A stretch of 64,000 bases of DNA. Origin: Biomphalaria glabrata. Its lineage: Eukaryota > Mollusca > Gastropoda > Planorbidae. The notes beneath the pieces are model-generated. The model did no database searches, was not told the origin of the DNA, and saw only the letters and a program-made list of their open reading frames with translations. This document shows, piece by piece, positions 21,843 to 33,509 of this stretch (the first letter of the stretch is position 1; each line of letters opens with the position of its first letter). The translations under genes were made by a program, and so were the position numbers. Where the stretch lies: NCBI RefSeq assembly GCF_947242115.1, contig NC_074727.1, positions 26,688,842-26,752,841 of the forward strand, given 5' to 3'.

Positions 21843-24456
21843 CAAATGGCCGACATGTTCCTCAGGCAACATAATCTTTATGGCTTCCACCCATCTATCG
21901 CGAATCACTCAAGGACACATCTACGCTAACATACGACTCAAAAATGAACGATACAAAGGAGTTAAACTTTCTATACTAGACAATTTGTGCTCCGACGTCA
22001 TTCTTGGACTTGACTTTATAAGTTTGCACCAAAATCTGTTTATTCCTTTCGATGGTCAGAAACCATTGTTGTGCCTGAATACTCTCCAGCCAGCGATAGT
22101 AGAGGCTCCTAGCCTATTTAGAAATCTGTCACCAAACTGTATCTCAGTGGCTACAAAGTCTCGCAGATACTCAATTCCGGATAGAAAGTTTATAGAGAAG
22201 GAAATTCAACAACTGATATAGGATGAAATTATTGAACCATCTAAGTCTCCTTGGCGTGCACAAGTCCTAGTCACAACAAATGACAGACATAAGAAAAGAA
22301 TGGTTATAGACTACAGTCAAACCATCAACCGGTTCACTCTACTAGACGCCTACCCTATGCCCAGAATTAATGAACTAGCAGAAAAGATTTCCCAGTACTC
22401 TGTATATAGCACTTTAGACCTGAAAAGTGCATTCCATCAGATTCCCATAAAAGAAGAGGAAAGGCCGTTCACAGCCTTCGAAGCATGTGGGAAATTGTAT
22501 CAATTTCGTCGGATTCCGTTTGGCGTTACGAATGGAATTGCCTGTTTTCAGCGTACGATTGACAAAATCATCGAAGACGAACGACTCACTGACATTTTTG
22601 CTTATGTGGACAATGTGACCATCTTCGGTATGGACTCTGAATCACACGACCGAAACCTACAGCGTATGGAAGCACTTTTAATGAAACAAAAAGTGAAATT
22701 AGCACTACTAAAGTGAGACTGTTAGGATACGAGATTTCCAAAGGACAACTTAAGCCGGATCCGGAGAGATTTCGCTCTCTAAGGGAATTACCCGTACCAG
22801 TGAAAATTTGTGAACAGAAATGAGTAGTGGGTCTTCTGGCTTACTACTCACAGTGGATACCAAACTTCTCAACAAAAATAAGCCTGTTAACAAGAAATCA
22901 ACAATTTCCTGTCACTGAAGAAGCCAAAAGAACATTTGAAAGTTTGAAAAAATGAGCTTGAAAAAGCCGCCGTATATACTATTGATCCGAATCGCCCTTT
23001 AACCGTTGAGACGGATGCTTCTGATATAGCCATTGCAGCTACCCTCAACCAAGATGGCTGGCCCGTTGCTTTCTTCTCTCGCTCATTAACAAAAAGTGAA
23101 AGAAAACATTCTTCCGTTGAGAAAGAAGCATATGCCATTGTTGAGTCGTTGAGGAAATGGAAACATTTCTTAGTTGGTAAAGCGTTCACACTTGTTACGG
23201 ATCAGCGATCTGTCTCTTTCATGTATAACAAGTCAAACAAGGGGAAAATGAAAAATGAAAAAATCCAGAGGTGGAAACTAGAACTCTCGTGTTTCCACTA
23301 TGACGTCATCTATCGCCCTGGCAAGCAGAACAATGTAACTGATACATTTACCAGAAACTATCTATCTGCCATCACTCACAATGACCTTAAATTGCTGCAT
23401 ACTAGTCTTTGTCATCCGGACATTACTCGACTATTGCCCTACGTAAGGACTAAAAATCTTCCATTTTCCTGTGATCACGTCAGAACTGTGATAGATCAAT
23501 GTCAAACTTGTGCAGAGCTGAAGCCCCGTTTTTTTTTCGACAGCCGACCGGAGAGCTGATTAAAGCGACCCAACTTTTTGAGAGAATTAGTATGGATTTC
23601 AAGGGACCTCTCCCTTCTGTTTCAAGAAATAAATATCTACTTATCATTATAGAGGAATTCTCTAGATTCCCATTTGCATTTGCATGTTCCAATATGTCTT
23701 CCTCTACGGTTGTTAAATATCTCAATGAACTATTCGCCGTATTTGGATTTCCAGTGTACGTCCACACTGACAGGAGAACTTCGTTTATGTCTACTGAGGT
23801 GCAGCATTTCCTCCACGAGAGAGGAATCGCGACTAGTAGAACGACCCCTGACAGTCCGAGAGGAAACGGACAAATAGAGAGACTTAACGGGACTTTATGG
23901 AAGGCCATCACTTTGGCTTTACATTCTAAGGACATAAGCTAAATGAGAACTAGTACTTAATGATGCTCTGTAGTCCATCCGGTCATTACTATGCACTGCA
24001 ACTAACAGGACACCACATGAACGACTTCTTGGGTTCAACCGAAGAAGTGGTTCCGGGACCTCTCTGCCAAAATGTTTGACCAGTCCTGGTCCTATCCTGC
24101 TGAAGAAGAACGTTAGATCGTCTAAATATGATCCCATAACAGAAAAAGTTGATTTAATTAAGTACGCTATTATTCGAACACCAAACGGTCGAGAGGAAAC
24201 AGTCTCATTGCGAATGTTAGCCCCTAGGGAGGAACAAAAAGTTATAGAAAATGAGAATCAGAGTGGAACAGAGCTTGATACTGACTTCCCTGTCCAAAGC
24301 TCGCCTCCCAGGAATCAACCTACTGATTCTACGATGGCTGAAGAAACCACCAGCACCACCGAAGAAATAGCCAGACCGTCGGAAGCTCAAGCAGATGAAA
24401 CTACACATAGATACAATCTTAGAGTAAGGAGAACTAGGCCCAATTACAAAGTGTAA
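21843..24456 (+). pseudogene. Ty3-B pol region
   Basis: After the LINE the element resumes with the end of protease (SDVILGLDFISLHQ), then RT (VIDYSQTINRFT, YSTLDLKSAFHQIPI, FRRIPFGVTNG, IFAYVDNVTIFG; about 22200-22720), RNase H (TVETDASDIAIAATL, KWKHFLVGKAFTLVTDQ; about 22990-23350), integrase zinc region (HTSLCHPDITRL, CQTCAELKP) and core (ISMDFKGPLPS, VHTDRRTSF, NGQIERLNGT; about 23380-23940), and a polar tail to 24456. RNase H before integrase is the Ty3 order. It is broken in several places. Confidence 0.85.
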
Positions 24457-24757
24457 AAGCTCATCAGCTTACTAGAACTCTTAAATTGACATTAAATTTG
24501 TCAATTTTAGTCTCCAAAATGACATTTGTTTATTTTACTATCTTCATTTTACTTTGTTACTTGACTTTAATATGATATTGGATTTATCATGTTATATATT
24601 AATAAGCTATTTGATCTATAATGTTTTTTTTTTGTTACAGCATGTCCTGCTATTCTACATTGTTTGTTGACTTGAACCTCTATTACTGTTCTACGTTTAT
24701 TTCATTCTTTCAATGTCAATAATACAATAAGTAAGCGCGATTTGAACTTGGGGTGAA

Positions 24758-24925
24758 TGTAATGAAAATTATATGCTGTATCGGTTGTCGTTCTTATGTT
24801 TACATGTGCTTGTAACTCGTTCGTAAGAATGTGTTCATGAAATGTGTGTTGTGTAGTCATTCAGTGTATTAAAGCCAGACTAAACGGGCATGGTTTTCGA
24901 CTCTGTTATCATTATGTTCATAACA
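24758..24925 (+). repeat. Ty3-B 3' LTR
   Basis: Matches the 5' LTR with about seven substitutions and one or two small indels. Preceded by a G-rich tract (TTGGGGTGAA) that could be the polypurine primer. Followed by ATTGT, the second copy of the target duplication. Confidence 0.9.
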
Positions 24926-24930
24926 ATTGT

Positions 24931-25265
24931 TTTAGATAATTTCCATAAACGCTTAATCTCCAAGCCAAGGTTCATATATTTTCTTTGTTTTTCCAGCTCA
25001 GTTTTTTTTTTAAATTATGAGACAGTGGTAAGACGATGTCAATAATGGTAGCGGCTTTTTCTTTTTTATCGATGAGCAGCAAATCAGGGCGATTAATATC
25101 AACCGTTTTGTCAGTCCAAATAGGCCTGTCCCAGTACAGTAGATGATCTGTAGACTCGAGAACCTCTTGTGGTGAGTATCTGTAATAAGGAGGAGTATCC
25201 TTACCCATCAAATTGTGTGTCAAAGCCAAGTGCTGGTGTGTTATTATTATTATTATTATTATCAT
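24931..25265 (-). pseudogene. R2-type LINE, upstream segment of the split copy
   Basis: Minus frame: RYSPQEVLESTDHLLYWDRP, TDKTVDINRPDLLLIDKKEK and ATIIDIVLPLSHNLKKK, then a degraded linker that leads across the Ty3-B insertion into 17762. It is 5'-truncated at an (ATT)n tract, 25240-25262. Together the two pieces are about 570 bp of the C-terminal protein end. Confidence 0.7.
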
Positions 25266-25299
25266 CATCTAACTAGCAACATTTAGATTTTTATCTCAT

Positions 25300-25860
25300 G
25301 TTTATTTTTGTGTGTGTGTTCAAATTGCCATACCAAATACTGCAAGTAGTGATGTTGAAACTTAAAATACTGCAGATAAGAACATGGTTAAACATTAAAT
25401 AGACTTTTTCGCAAACACTAAGTAGTAGCCTTTTTTTTTTGTTCTTTTTTTTCATGATGATTCAATCTTTGTAAGCCGTGAAAATTATTGTATGTTTAAC
25501 ACAGTTCCGAGATACTTAAATATTTGAACTAATTCATTGCTTCCCCCCCCCCCCCCCAGATAGGCTACTGATACAATATCATTTTCTTTCTTTTCTTTTG
25601 TAATACTTTTTTTTGACATTTAAAATTTAAGAAAAAATTATCACAACAGTATTTTACAATGCTATTTAATTCTCTTAAATATAAGTTTATGTTTGAGCTC
25701 TCTGAGAGCAGGGCAAGAAGAGCCGCGCCAAGCTGAGAGCAGGGCAAGAAGAGCCGCGCCAAACTGAGAGCAGGGCAAGAAGAGCCGCGCCAAACTGAGA
25801 GCAGGACAAGAAGAGCCGCGCCAAAATGAGAGCAGGGCAAGAAGAACGGCGCCATCTAGA
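25300..25860 (-). pseudogene. Rex1-like LINE fragment
   Basis: Collinear with 60570-60980 of the Rex1-like LINE: AAATTGCCATACCA, GAAACTTAAAATACTGCAGAT, and at the far end GTTTGAGCTCTCTGAGAGCAG. The coding segment holding FADDAALLALLSE has been expanded into a minisatellite (25701-25856). C and T homopolymers interrupt it near 25430 and 25543-25556. Confidence 0.75.
25701..25856. repeat. 31-bp minisatellite derived from the LINE RT active site
   Basis: About five units of CTGAGAGCAGGGCAAGAAGA + GCCGCGCCAA, starting at about 25701, 25732, 25763, 25794 and 25825. At 60959-60985 the same sequence occurs once, as the codons for the RT catalytic box (DDAALLALLSE on the minus strand). Confidence 0.9.
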
Positions 25861-25895
25861 TGATGCAGTCAAAAAATAAGGAAATAAACATGATT

Positions 25896-26390
25896 GTTTA
25901 TACAAATGAAATAAGGATGCTGAAAGATGTTTGTTTATACAAATGAAATTAGGATTTATACAAATGAAATAAGGTGAAAGATGACTGTTCATACAAATGA
26001 AATAAGGATGCTGAAAGATGACTGTCTATACAAATGAAATAAGGATGCTTAAAGATGACTGTTCATACAAATGAAATAAGAATGCTGAAAGATGACTGTT
26101 TAAACAAATGAAATAAGGATGCTGAAAGATGACAGTTTACACAAATGAAATAAGGATGCTGAAAGATGACTGTTTATACAAATGAAATAAGGATGCTGAA
26201 AGATGACTGTTTAAACAAATGAAATAAGGATGCTGAAAGATGTTTGTTTATACAAATGAAATAAGGATGCTGAAAGATGACTGTTTATACAAATGAAATA
26301 AGGATGCTGAAAGATGACTGTTCATACAAATGAAATAAGGATGCTGAAAGATGACTGTTTAAACAAATGAAATAAGGATGCTGAAAGATT
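25896..26390. repeat. 37-bp minisatellite, about 13 copies
   Basis: Unit GAAATAAGGATGCTGAAAGA + TGACTGTTTATACAAAT with a few shortened or variant copies near the start. No coding potential. Confidence 0.93.
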
Positions 26391-26399
26391 ACTATCTCT

Positions 26400-26777
26400 A
26401 TGAATGCCTAAACTAAACATGCCTGTCTTACCCTAGGCCTAGGTCTAGTTTTCAGGAGCACTTCGTCTCTTCAATGTAAAAACAGGTAACATAACTCTGG
26501 CGTCTCTACACAAATAGCCCGCTACGTTCCGAGTATCGAAGACTAGACCGATGTACTCCCTTAGGGCAAGTTTCTGTGTCATCAATAAATCAATAAATCT
26601 AGTCTGGACATTAGTTCATTATTTTAATCTCTTTGTCTGGAAAAAATGTCATATTTTTATCTGAAAAAAAAAACACACAACTTGTCTTGAACGAAGAATA
26701 TTTTTAAAATCTTTTGTTTGAAAAAAACAACATTATTTAAATCTGTCTCAAAACAGTAACGAAGAAACAAAACAAAA
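26400..26777. other. No recognisable feature
   Basis: AT-rich DNA with TCAATAAATCAATAAATC at about 26582. No gene seen. Confidence 0.4.
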
Positions 26778-26862
26778 TTACAAACAAAGAGAGTTTTTGT
26801 ACACAAACTCAGAGGTGGACCCGATCGAATTCACCAATGAACAGGGAATATTTAAACCATAG
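26778..26862 (-). mobile_element. SINE family 1, tail fragment
   Basis: AAAGAGAGTTTTTGTACACAAACTCAG followed by GGTGGACCCGATCGAA and GGGAATATTTAA matches the SINE tail (compare 45935-46090). Head and body absent. Confidence 0.6.
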
Positions 26863-26869
26863 TCTTGTT

Positions 26870-27573
26870 TTAATCGTTTAAATTAATAAAATTGTAAAAA
26901 ATTATTTGGCGTTTTTTTTTGACATAAAAGCAAACAGGACAATACTTTGTCTCTACAAACAGATATGGAATCCTCCCAGACAGTGTCGGTGGTCCTGGTG
27001 CGGTAGCTCAGGGCGTCATCCCTTCCCCATTAACTTTCTTCAAATATGTTCCAATAAACACTATTGCTAGTTAGTTCTTTTTGTTGAACAAATACAGTGA
27101 GCTGATTACCTACTATTATTGATTTTTACTTAAATGTAAAATGATTATCAATTCTATTATAAAATCCCATTGTTTATGGCATTTATTCAAATGTTTTTGC
27201 AAATTTTACAATAATATTTAATTAAAATTAGAAACAGACTTAACATCACCTAAACAGGTTTCCTTTGTTATACTTTAAAACAGAAATGGTATAACGATGT
27301 GTTTAGTCATTTAAACTTACACTACCATCTAGACGTGTCTGGTCATGTTTGGGCATAGATCTAGAGATTTTCATATATAGAAAAAAAAAAAAGAAAAATG
27401 CAAACACAACTGTTACATTATACATTGGCATACTGGCTAGGCTGGCCTGACATCTAATTATCTTTTCCAATGTGTCTGCTTTTGTCAAGATATAATTTTA
27501 TGTGACGCAAACAGCATAAGTGCATCATTATCCAGTACGACCAGTAGTATGCCTATTATAGGCCTACTAATCC
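26870..27573. other. No recognisable feature
   Basis: AT-rich DNA with one A-run at about 27381. No gene or known repeat. Confidence 0.4.
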
Positions 27574-27748
27574 AGATCATAATATTGGCTTAACTCTAGG
27601 TTTAGTAATTTTAAGATTAAACGTGTAAAGTCATACGAGTTATATTCTAGGTCTAAATTATATATCTAGATTCTAGGTCTAGTCTAGATCTAATGTGGAT
27701 TCTACATTTAGTTCTACAATATTCTTGATCTAGACCTAGTCTAAATAT
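27574..27748. repeat. CTAGAT-rich unit, first part (interrupted by Ty3-A)
   Basis: This segment and 32910-33032 together form a unit of about 298 bp that is repeated directly at 33033-33330. Ty3-A sits inside the first unit only. Confidence 0.8.
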
Positions 27749-27990
27749 TGCTATAAATTTCCAGGAAAGCACTCAACAGGTTAATGATAATATAGATAAG
27801 GATATAATGATTAAATAAAGAACACACACAAACCACAGAATGTCAATTTGTTCTAGATCTAGTTTGATTCAACAAAATAAGCCGGCATCTACTATCATGT
27901 CTCCATTTCCTCCTCTCCCTTGTTCCACGCTCGTGTGGAACAGTGCCTAGTGCGCACCATGTATCTCAGTGCGGAAATAGAGTTACAACA
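27749..27990 (-). repeat. Ty3-A 3' LTR
   Basis: Minus strand begins TGTTGTAACTC and ends TTTATAGCA. Contains the hairpin TGTTCCAC..GTGGAACA. The polypurine tract GAGAAGGGGGGAGCAG abuts it at 27991-28006. Confidence 0.92.
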
Positions 27991-28080
27991 CTGCTCCCCC
28001 CTTCTCAAACCTGTTCGTCCCGAACAGAACCTGTACTGCCACAGTACTGATGAAGTCGATCTACATGGACGACCTTCAGC

Positions 28081-30470
28081 TTAGACCGGGGACTTTTCTG
28101 AATGGGCATTGGCCCGTTTGTCGTATCTTTTCTTCATCTGGTCACTGGTCATCTTGATATTTCTGCGGGCCAGAGCATGGGCTTCCTCCATTCGTTTTCG
28201 GAGATTAGTGACGTACTCCGTCGAAGTAGCTGGCTTATCACCTGGAACCCCGAATAGCAAGTCACATGGTAATCGCAGTTCTCGGCCAAACAACATCTTT
28301 GCTGGTGTATAATTTGTGGTGCCATGAACGCCATGAGGAACATTGGGATATAGGAGTCCCAGTCATCTTGTCGTTCACTGGCGACCTTCATTAGGTGTTG
28401 TTCTAGAGTTCTGTTAAAGCGTTCTACCATTCCATCCGATTGGGGGTGTAGAGGCGTGGTGCGAGTCTTTTCGATGCAGAGTGTCCGGCACATTTCCTGA
28501 AAAACTCTGGATTCAAAGTTTCGGCCCTGGTCTGAATGTAACTCAATTGGAGCTACGTACCGACTTATCCAGTTCTCTACAAGGGTTTCCGCTACTGTGG
28601 TGGCTTCTTGATTAGGTATCGCATATGCTTCAGGCCATTTAGTAAAATAGTCAATAACTACCAAGATGAACTTATTTCCTTTCTTGGTTTCAGGGAATGG
28701 CCCAGCAACATCGATTGCGATCCTTTCAAAGGGGTTCCCAACGTTGTATTGTTGCATGTGTCCTCTTGTTCTACGTTGCGGGCCCTTGGCTGCTGTACAG
28801 ACATCGCATCTTCGGCACCATTCTTCAACATCTTCCCGGTAACGGAACCAGTAAAACCGCTGGCGCACCTTCTCCAAAGTTTGTTGACACCAAGATGGGA
28901 GCCACTGAAGCCATTATGTATCTCTTTCAGTACTTCCGACACCCTAACCTTAGGTAGTATCAGCTGAAAGCGATTGCTTGTCCCGTCTGGCGTTTCCCAT
29001 ACTCTCTTGAGGACACCGTTTACAATTGATAGGGAGTCCCATTGGGCCCAATATGCCTTGGTAGCGGTATCAGAGATGTGTTGCCAATCTGGTCGTGGTC
29101 TATCTTCCTTCATCAAGAGAATGGGAGCCAGATCTTCGTCTCTTAGCTGATCCTCTCGGATTTTTTCGTCCGACCACGGTCCGGAAGCTTCTACCCCAAG
29201 ACAATGGCAATCGACGACCGCCTCCTTTTCTTCGACCTTTCTACAGTGCTTGCATTCAGTTTTGCAAGGTCTTCGGGACAGCGCATCAGCATTCTGGTGA
29301 GTCTGTCCTTTTCGGTGCTGAATCTCAAAGTCATAGGTTTGCAGACGTTCGATCCACCTAGCGACTTGACCTTCAGGACTCTTAAAGGAGAGGAGAGCAG
29401 CCATTGTAGAGCGGCGTGATCACTTCTAAGGGTGAACGTTTGTCCATATAAATATTTGTGGAAATGTTTTATGGCGTCCACAACGGTCAGAAGCTCACGT
29501 CTCGTGACGCAGTAGTTCCTTTCAGCCTTTGACAAACTACGACTGAAATAGGCAATAACTCGTTCAGTTTCATCCACTTTTTGGGACAAGACAGCGCCTA
29601 TTCGGTACCACTCGCATCTGTGTCCAGTATGAATGTCGTGCCTGGTATAGGGTAGGCCAATATGGAAGATGAGGCAAGTGTGTTTTTCAGCCTTTCAAAT
29701 GCCTGTTGACATTCCGTCGTCCAAATAAAATGCTTCTTTTGTTCTGTCAGTAAATGAAGAGCCCTACAAATGTTTGAGAAATTAGGCACAAAACGTCTGT
29801 AATATGTACAAAACCCCAGAAAGCTTCTCAATTCATGAATATTCGTTGGGGTAGGCCATTGCCTTACTGCCTCGACCTTGTCGGGATCAGTGCTAACTCC
29901 GTCTCCTGACACGATGTGCCCAAGATATTTTACACTCCTTCCAAACAAAGAGCACTTCTTTGGGTTGAGTTTCATCCCAGCGCCTCTTATCATTTGAAAC
30001 ACCTCCTTCAAATTTGTAAGATGCTCTTCAAACGTCCTACCTAAGACGATAATGTCACCCAGATAGACAAGGCAGATGTTCCAGTTAAGTCCTCATAAGA
30101 CACGCTCCATCAGTCGCTCAAAGGTTGCCGGAGCATTGCAGAGCCCAAAAGGCATTACAGTAAATTGCCAGAGACCGTTTCCTGCAGAGAACGCCGTTTT
30201 CTCTCTATCTTCGGGATGCTTTCCAACTTGCCAATACCCGCTTTTTAAATCGAGAGTAGAGAATATATGTGCTCCTGAAAGTGTATCAAATGTGTCGTCG
30301 ATTCTAGGTAGAGGATAACTGTCCTTATGGGTGACCTCGTTCAACGATCTATAATCTACACAGAATCGCATAGAACCGTCTTTTTTTTTCACTAAGACTA
30401 TAGGTGAGCACCAAGGACTATTTGAGGACTCAATGACTCCTTGTTGTCTCATGCATTCTATCATGTCCAT
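28081..30470 (-). pseudogene. Ty3-A pol: RT, RNase H, integrase
   Basis: RT (30470 to about 29800): VIESSNSPWCSPIVLVKKKD, FCVDYRSLNEVT, FSTLDLKSGYWQV, MPFGLCNAPATF, then YLGHIVSGDGVS and FLGFCTYYRRF. RNase H (about 29650-29190): FILDTDASGT, VIAYFSRSLSKAERNY, TLRSDHAALQWL. Integrase (about 28880-28081): WCRRCDVCTAAKG of the zinc region, IAIDVAGPFPETK, ELHSDQGRNFES, QSDGMVERFNRTLEQ (D, D, E core), and LPCDLLFGVPG downstream. The enzyme set would copy and integrate the element; it is broken in several places. Confidence 0.88.
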
Positions 30471-31239
30471 GGCTTCTTGTTGTTTTGCCAGTGGAAGACG
30501 ACGTGGTGGATGTCGAATTGGTCTAGTGCTTCCTGTGTCGATACGATGTTAAACCATATTCGTCCGCCCGAAATCTGTCTCATCAGTCGGAAAAATATCA
30601 CTAAACTCACAAATCAATTTTTCGGCACTGGCATATTGTTCATCCGATAAATTCGTCTTAATCTTCCCCAAGAGCTTTGTAATATACGGGTGGGCTGATG
30701 CAGTGCTGTCCCTGATGATGTTATCATCGCTGCAATTGTGTATCAGGTCGACCGTATAGCAAACAGCTATGATGCTGTCTTTTCTTATTTTTTTTTACCC
30801 AAGCTAAGGTTCATAACTCTAACTGGTACTTTCTGATCTCTATCGATCATGACCAACGTCTTACCTACGGCAAATTCACTGTAGTTATCTTCCTTGCCCT
30901 CGACCAGTGCCGTTCTAGTTTTTGTATGACCAGGCTCCAATTTTCCCCAAATAATCAATTCAGACTGTGCAGGCAAACTCGTATCCTCCGTCAACATGAT
31001 TTTCTGATTCGATCATTCTCTTCCTTATCCTCATCATTTAGTAAAGGAATCTCTACGTTCCCACATATCAAAGCTCCTCCGCCAATGTCAATAGAAAACC
31101 CGAATTTCTGTATAAAGTCGAGTCCTACGAGTCATCGGTTATATTGGCGATCAGGAATTCATGAATGAATAACTGATTCCCGAGCTTGAATTGAACACTC
31201 GTCAATCCTTGTATAGGCATCAACTCACCACTGGCGGTT

Positions 31240-32638
31240 TTTAAGGAATATGCGTTATAATGTTTTTGTTCACGACCTCCGGCCGAATGACTGATCGAGA
31301 AGCACCAGTGTCCAGCAGAAAACGATAATTTTCAGCACCGATTTTGCCTTCTACCTTTAAACTCTTATTCTGCCCCAGCACGGCGACTGGGATGACGGTT
31401 GCGGGGGCTCTTATTATCTGTGTCGCCTCTTGAAGCCGGCGCGTGCTAGTTTCCCTGGTAGCCCCGGAAACCAGTTCGTGCATTCATTTCTGATCTGTGA
31501 TGGGTTCCGGTTTGTCGAGATCTTCCAGTGCAGCTTCTTTGAATATGGCCAAGTTCACCACAATTCCCTGGGTTGATTTTCTGGTATCCGGGTTGTTCAC
31601 CTTTCGTCCAGTGCCTCTGTCACCCTTCTGACAAGTTGTGCGAATTCCTCCTCCTTGACATCCAGCCTTCGGCCCTGGTGAGTGCCCCCAGATGCGTCTT
31701 TGGCAGCCTCGTATGACAGAGCGTAAACTAGGGCTTCGCTTGCCCTGCGTTTACCACTAACTCTTGTGGCTTTCTTCAACTCAGGGTCTCGAAGCGCATC
31801 AATGAAAGCGTCTGTGATGATGACCTCCAAGAAATCTTGTGCGACGGTTGGGTAGGCCAAATGTGCGAGGCGTTCGATGTCTGTCTCTAGCTCATGTAGT
31901 GTCTCCCTCGGGGCGCTGTTGTCGGGTCTTCAGTTGCACTCGATAGACTTCTTGCAAATGTTCATCCCCGTATCGGAGTTCCATAGCTTGGACAAGAACG
32001 GCGAAATCCTGCTGGTTCGGTAGAGACTGAAGCAATTCAGAGGCTTTTCCTCTTAGAGATAACACAAGGGCGGTGGCTTTATCTTCCTCACTGTTCCATT
32101 TGTTAACTTTTGCCGCTGCGTCAAATTGCTTCTTATATACGGACCAGGACAAGGAACCATCAAATACGGGGGCCTTCATTTTCTTGGAGACTTCAGGTAC
32201 TAATGACGTCATATTGGCATCTGGTACATTTCTGTGCTTGCATTGAGCTTGTATCTTCATTTCATCGATGACCTTCTCCACTGCGTCTACCCTCTGTTTG
32301 TCCATGTTGGTGATTCTCTCCTCCACAGCTTGCACGCGTTGGTTCATAGCCAATAACTCGGTTTTGATTCCCGAGTCCATGAGATCTATCTTGTCATTGG
32401 TGTTTCCTAGCCCTGAGTTTAACTGTTCTCGCATAGAACCAATACTTTCGAGCACAGCTGCCATATCTGGTTCAACTTCAAAAAGATAGGTGTCCGGATC
32501 TACTTCTTCCTCCATCAAACTCTCCCGTAGGCGTGCCTATAGGGTTTCCTAATTTCCAATTGTCTTCAGACCTCGGTCACGGAGTTCCCGCTTCAGTTCC
32601 TTCATAAGGAGTTTGTCTAGCGTTTTCGTGGTAGCCAT
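31240..32638 (-). pseudogene. Ty3-A gag (SAP domain) and protease
   Basis: Begins with a SAP-like motif (LLMKELKRELRDRGLKT), then an acidic linker and a coiled-coil-like stretch (about 32500-32250), a capsid region (APVFDGSLSWSVYKKQF, SLRGKASELLQSLP), and a protease core FLLDTGASRSVIRPEVV near 31300. SAP modules usually bind AT-rich DNA, which could relate to AT-rich target choice; that link is inference. The region is interrupted. Confidence 0.8.
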
Positions 32639-32643
32639 TATAA

Positions 32644-32661
32644 ATCCCACTTCTGATACCA
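32644..32661 (-). other. Ty3-A primer-binding site, tRNA-Leu type
   Basis: Minus-strand TGGTATCAGAAGTGGGAT, two bases from the LTR, matches the complement of a tRNA-Leu 3' end (ATCCCACTTCTGACACCA) except at one base. The same site appears in the elements at 48967 and 51120. Confidence 0.8.
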
Positions 32662-32663
32662 AT

Positions 32664-32905
32664 TGCTATAAATTTCCAGGAAAACGCTCAACAGGTTAAT
32701 GATAATATAGATAAGGATTTAATGATTAAATAAAGAACACACACAAACCACAGAATGTCAATTTGTTCTAGATCTAGTTTGATTCAACGAAATAAGCCGG
32801 CATCTACTATCATGTCTCCATTTCCTCCTCTCCCTTGTTCCACGCTCGTGTGGAACAGTGCCTAGTGCGCACCATGTATCTCAGTGCGGAAATAGAGTTA
32901 CAACA
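32664..32905 (-). repeat. Ty3-A 5' LTR
   Basis: Copy of 27749-27990 with about four differences; followed on the plus strand by ATAT, the target duplication. Confidence 0.92.
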
Positions 32906-32909
32906 ATAT

Positions 32910-33480
32910 TCTAGATATAGACCTTTCTAGATCTAGATATAGTCTTGATTCTAGCTCTAGACCTAGTAAGTTTTGATTCTAGAATCTAGGTCAAAATCTA
33001 GAAATCTAGACCTAGTCTAGATTCTAGGTTTAGATCATAATATTGGCTTAACTCTAGGTTTAGTAATTTTAAGATTAAACGTGTAAAGTCATACGATTTA
33101 TATTCTAGGTCTAAATTATATATCTAGATTCTATGTCTAGTCTAGATCTAATGTGGATTCTACATTTAGTTCTACTATATTCTTGATCTAGACATAGTCT
33201 AAATAATCTAGATTTAGACCTTTCTAGATCTAGATATAGTCTTGATTCTAGCTCTAGACCTAGTAAGTTTTGATTCTAGAATCTAGGTCAAAATCTAGAA
33301 ATCTAGACCTAGTCTAGATTCTATAGATCTAGACATAGTAGTCTAGATTCTAAATCTGAACCTAGTCTAGATTCTAGGTTTAGTCTAGATTCTAGATCTA
33401 ATCTGGATTCTACATTTAGTTCTAGATCTTGATCTAGACTTAGTCTAGTTATTATAGATTTAGAATTAGTCTAGATTCTA
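32910..33480. repeat. CTAGAT-rich DNA with 298-bp tandem duplication
   Basis: 32910-33032 completes the unit begun at 27574. 33033-33330 is the second copy, differing at only a few sites. The remainder is degenerate TCTAGATCTAG-type sequence, also seen at 3540-3880, 39580-40060, 46240-46360, 57300-57370 and 59090-59340. Confidence 0.75.
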
Positions 33481-33509
33481 TGCCTCAAGTTTAAAAAAGG
33501 AAAACTGAC

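Larger units (their letters stand above)
17768..24925 (+). mobile_element. Ty3 element B, LTR to LTR, broken, with nested LINE and SINE
   Basis: LTRs of about 170 bp (17768-17937; 24758-24925) begin TGT and end AACA and are flanked by the 5-bp duplication ATTGT (17763-17767; 24926-24930). Parts in order: gag with CCHC knuckle, protease, reverse transcriptase, RNase H, integrase, C-terminal tail, purine tract, LTR. This order is Ty3/gypsy. LTRs differ at about 4-5% of sites by eye, so it is a moderately old copy. Coding parts carry several breaks besides the 3 kb LINE-N (18834-21831) and a SINE piece (18537-18617). The target was an R2-type LINE. Confidence 0.9.
27749..32905 (-). mobile_element. 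Ty3 element A, LTR to LTR, broken
   Basis: Two 242-bp LTRs (27749-27990; 32664-32905) bound a minus-strand element flanked by the 4-bp duplication ATAT (27745-27748; 32906-32909). Next to the 5' LTR (on the right) is a tRNA-Leu-type primer site at 32644-32661. Order on the minus strand: SAP-domain gag, protease, RT, RNase H, integrase, purine tract, LTR, which is Ty3/gypsy. LTRs differ at about 4 of 242 sites by eye, so the insertion is fairly young, yet the coding parts carry several breaks. It shares the SAP-type gag start with the short element at 50883-52904. Confidence 0.92.
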
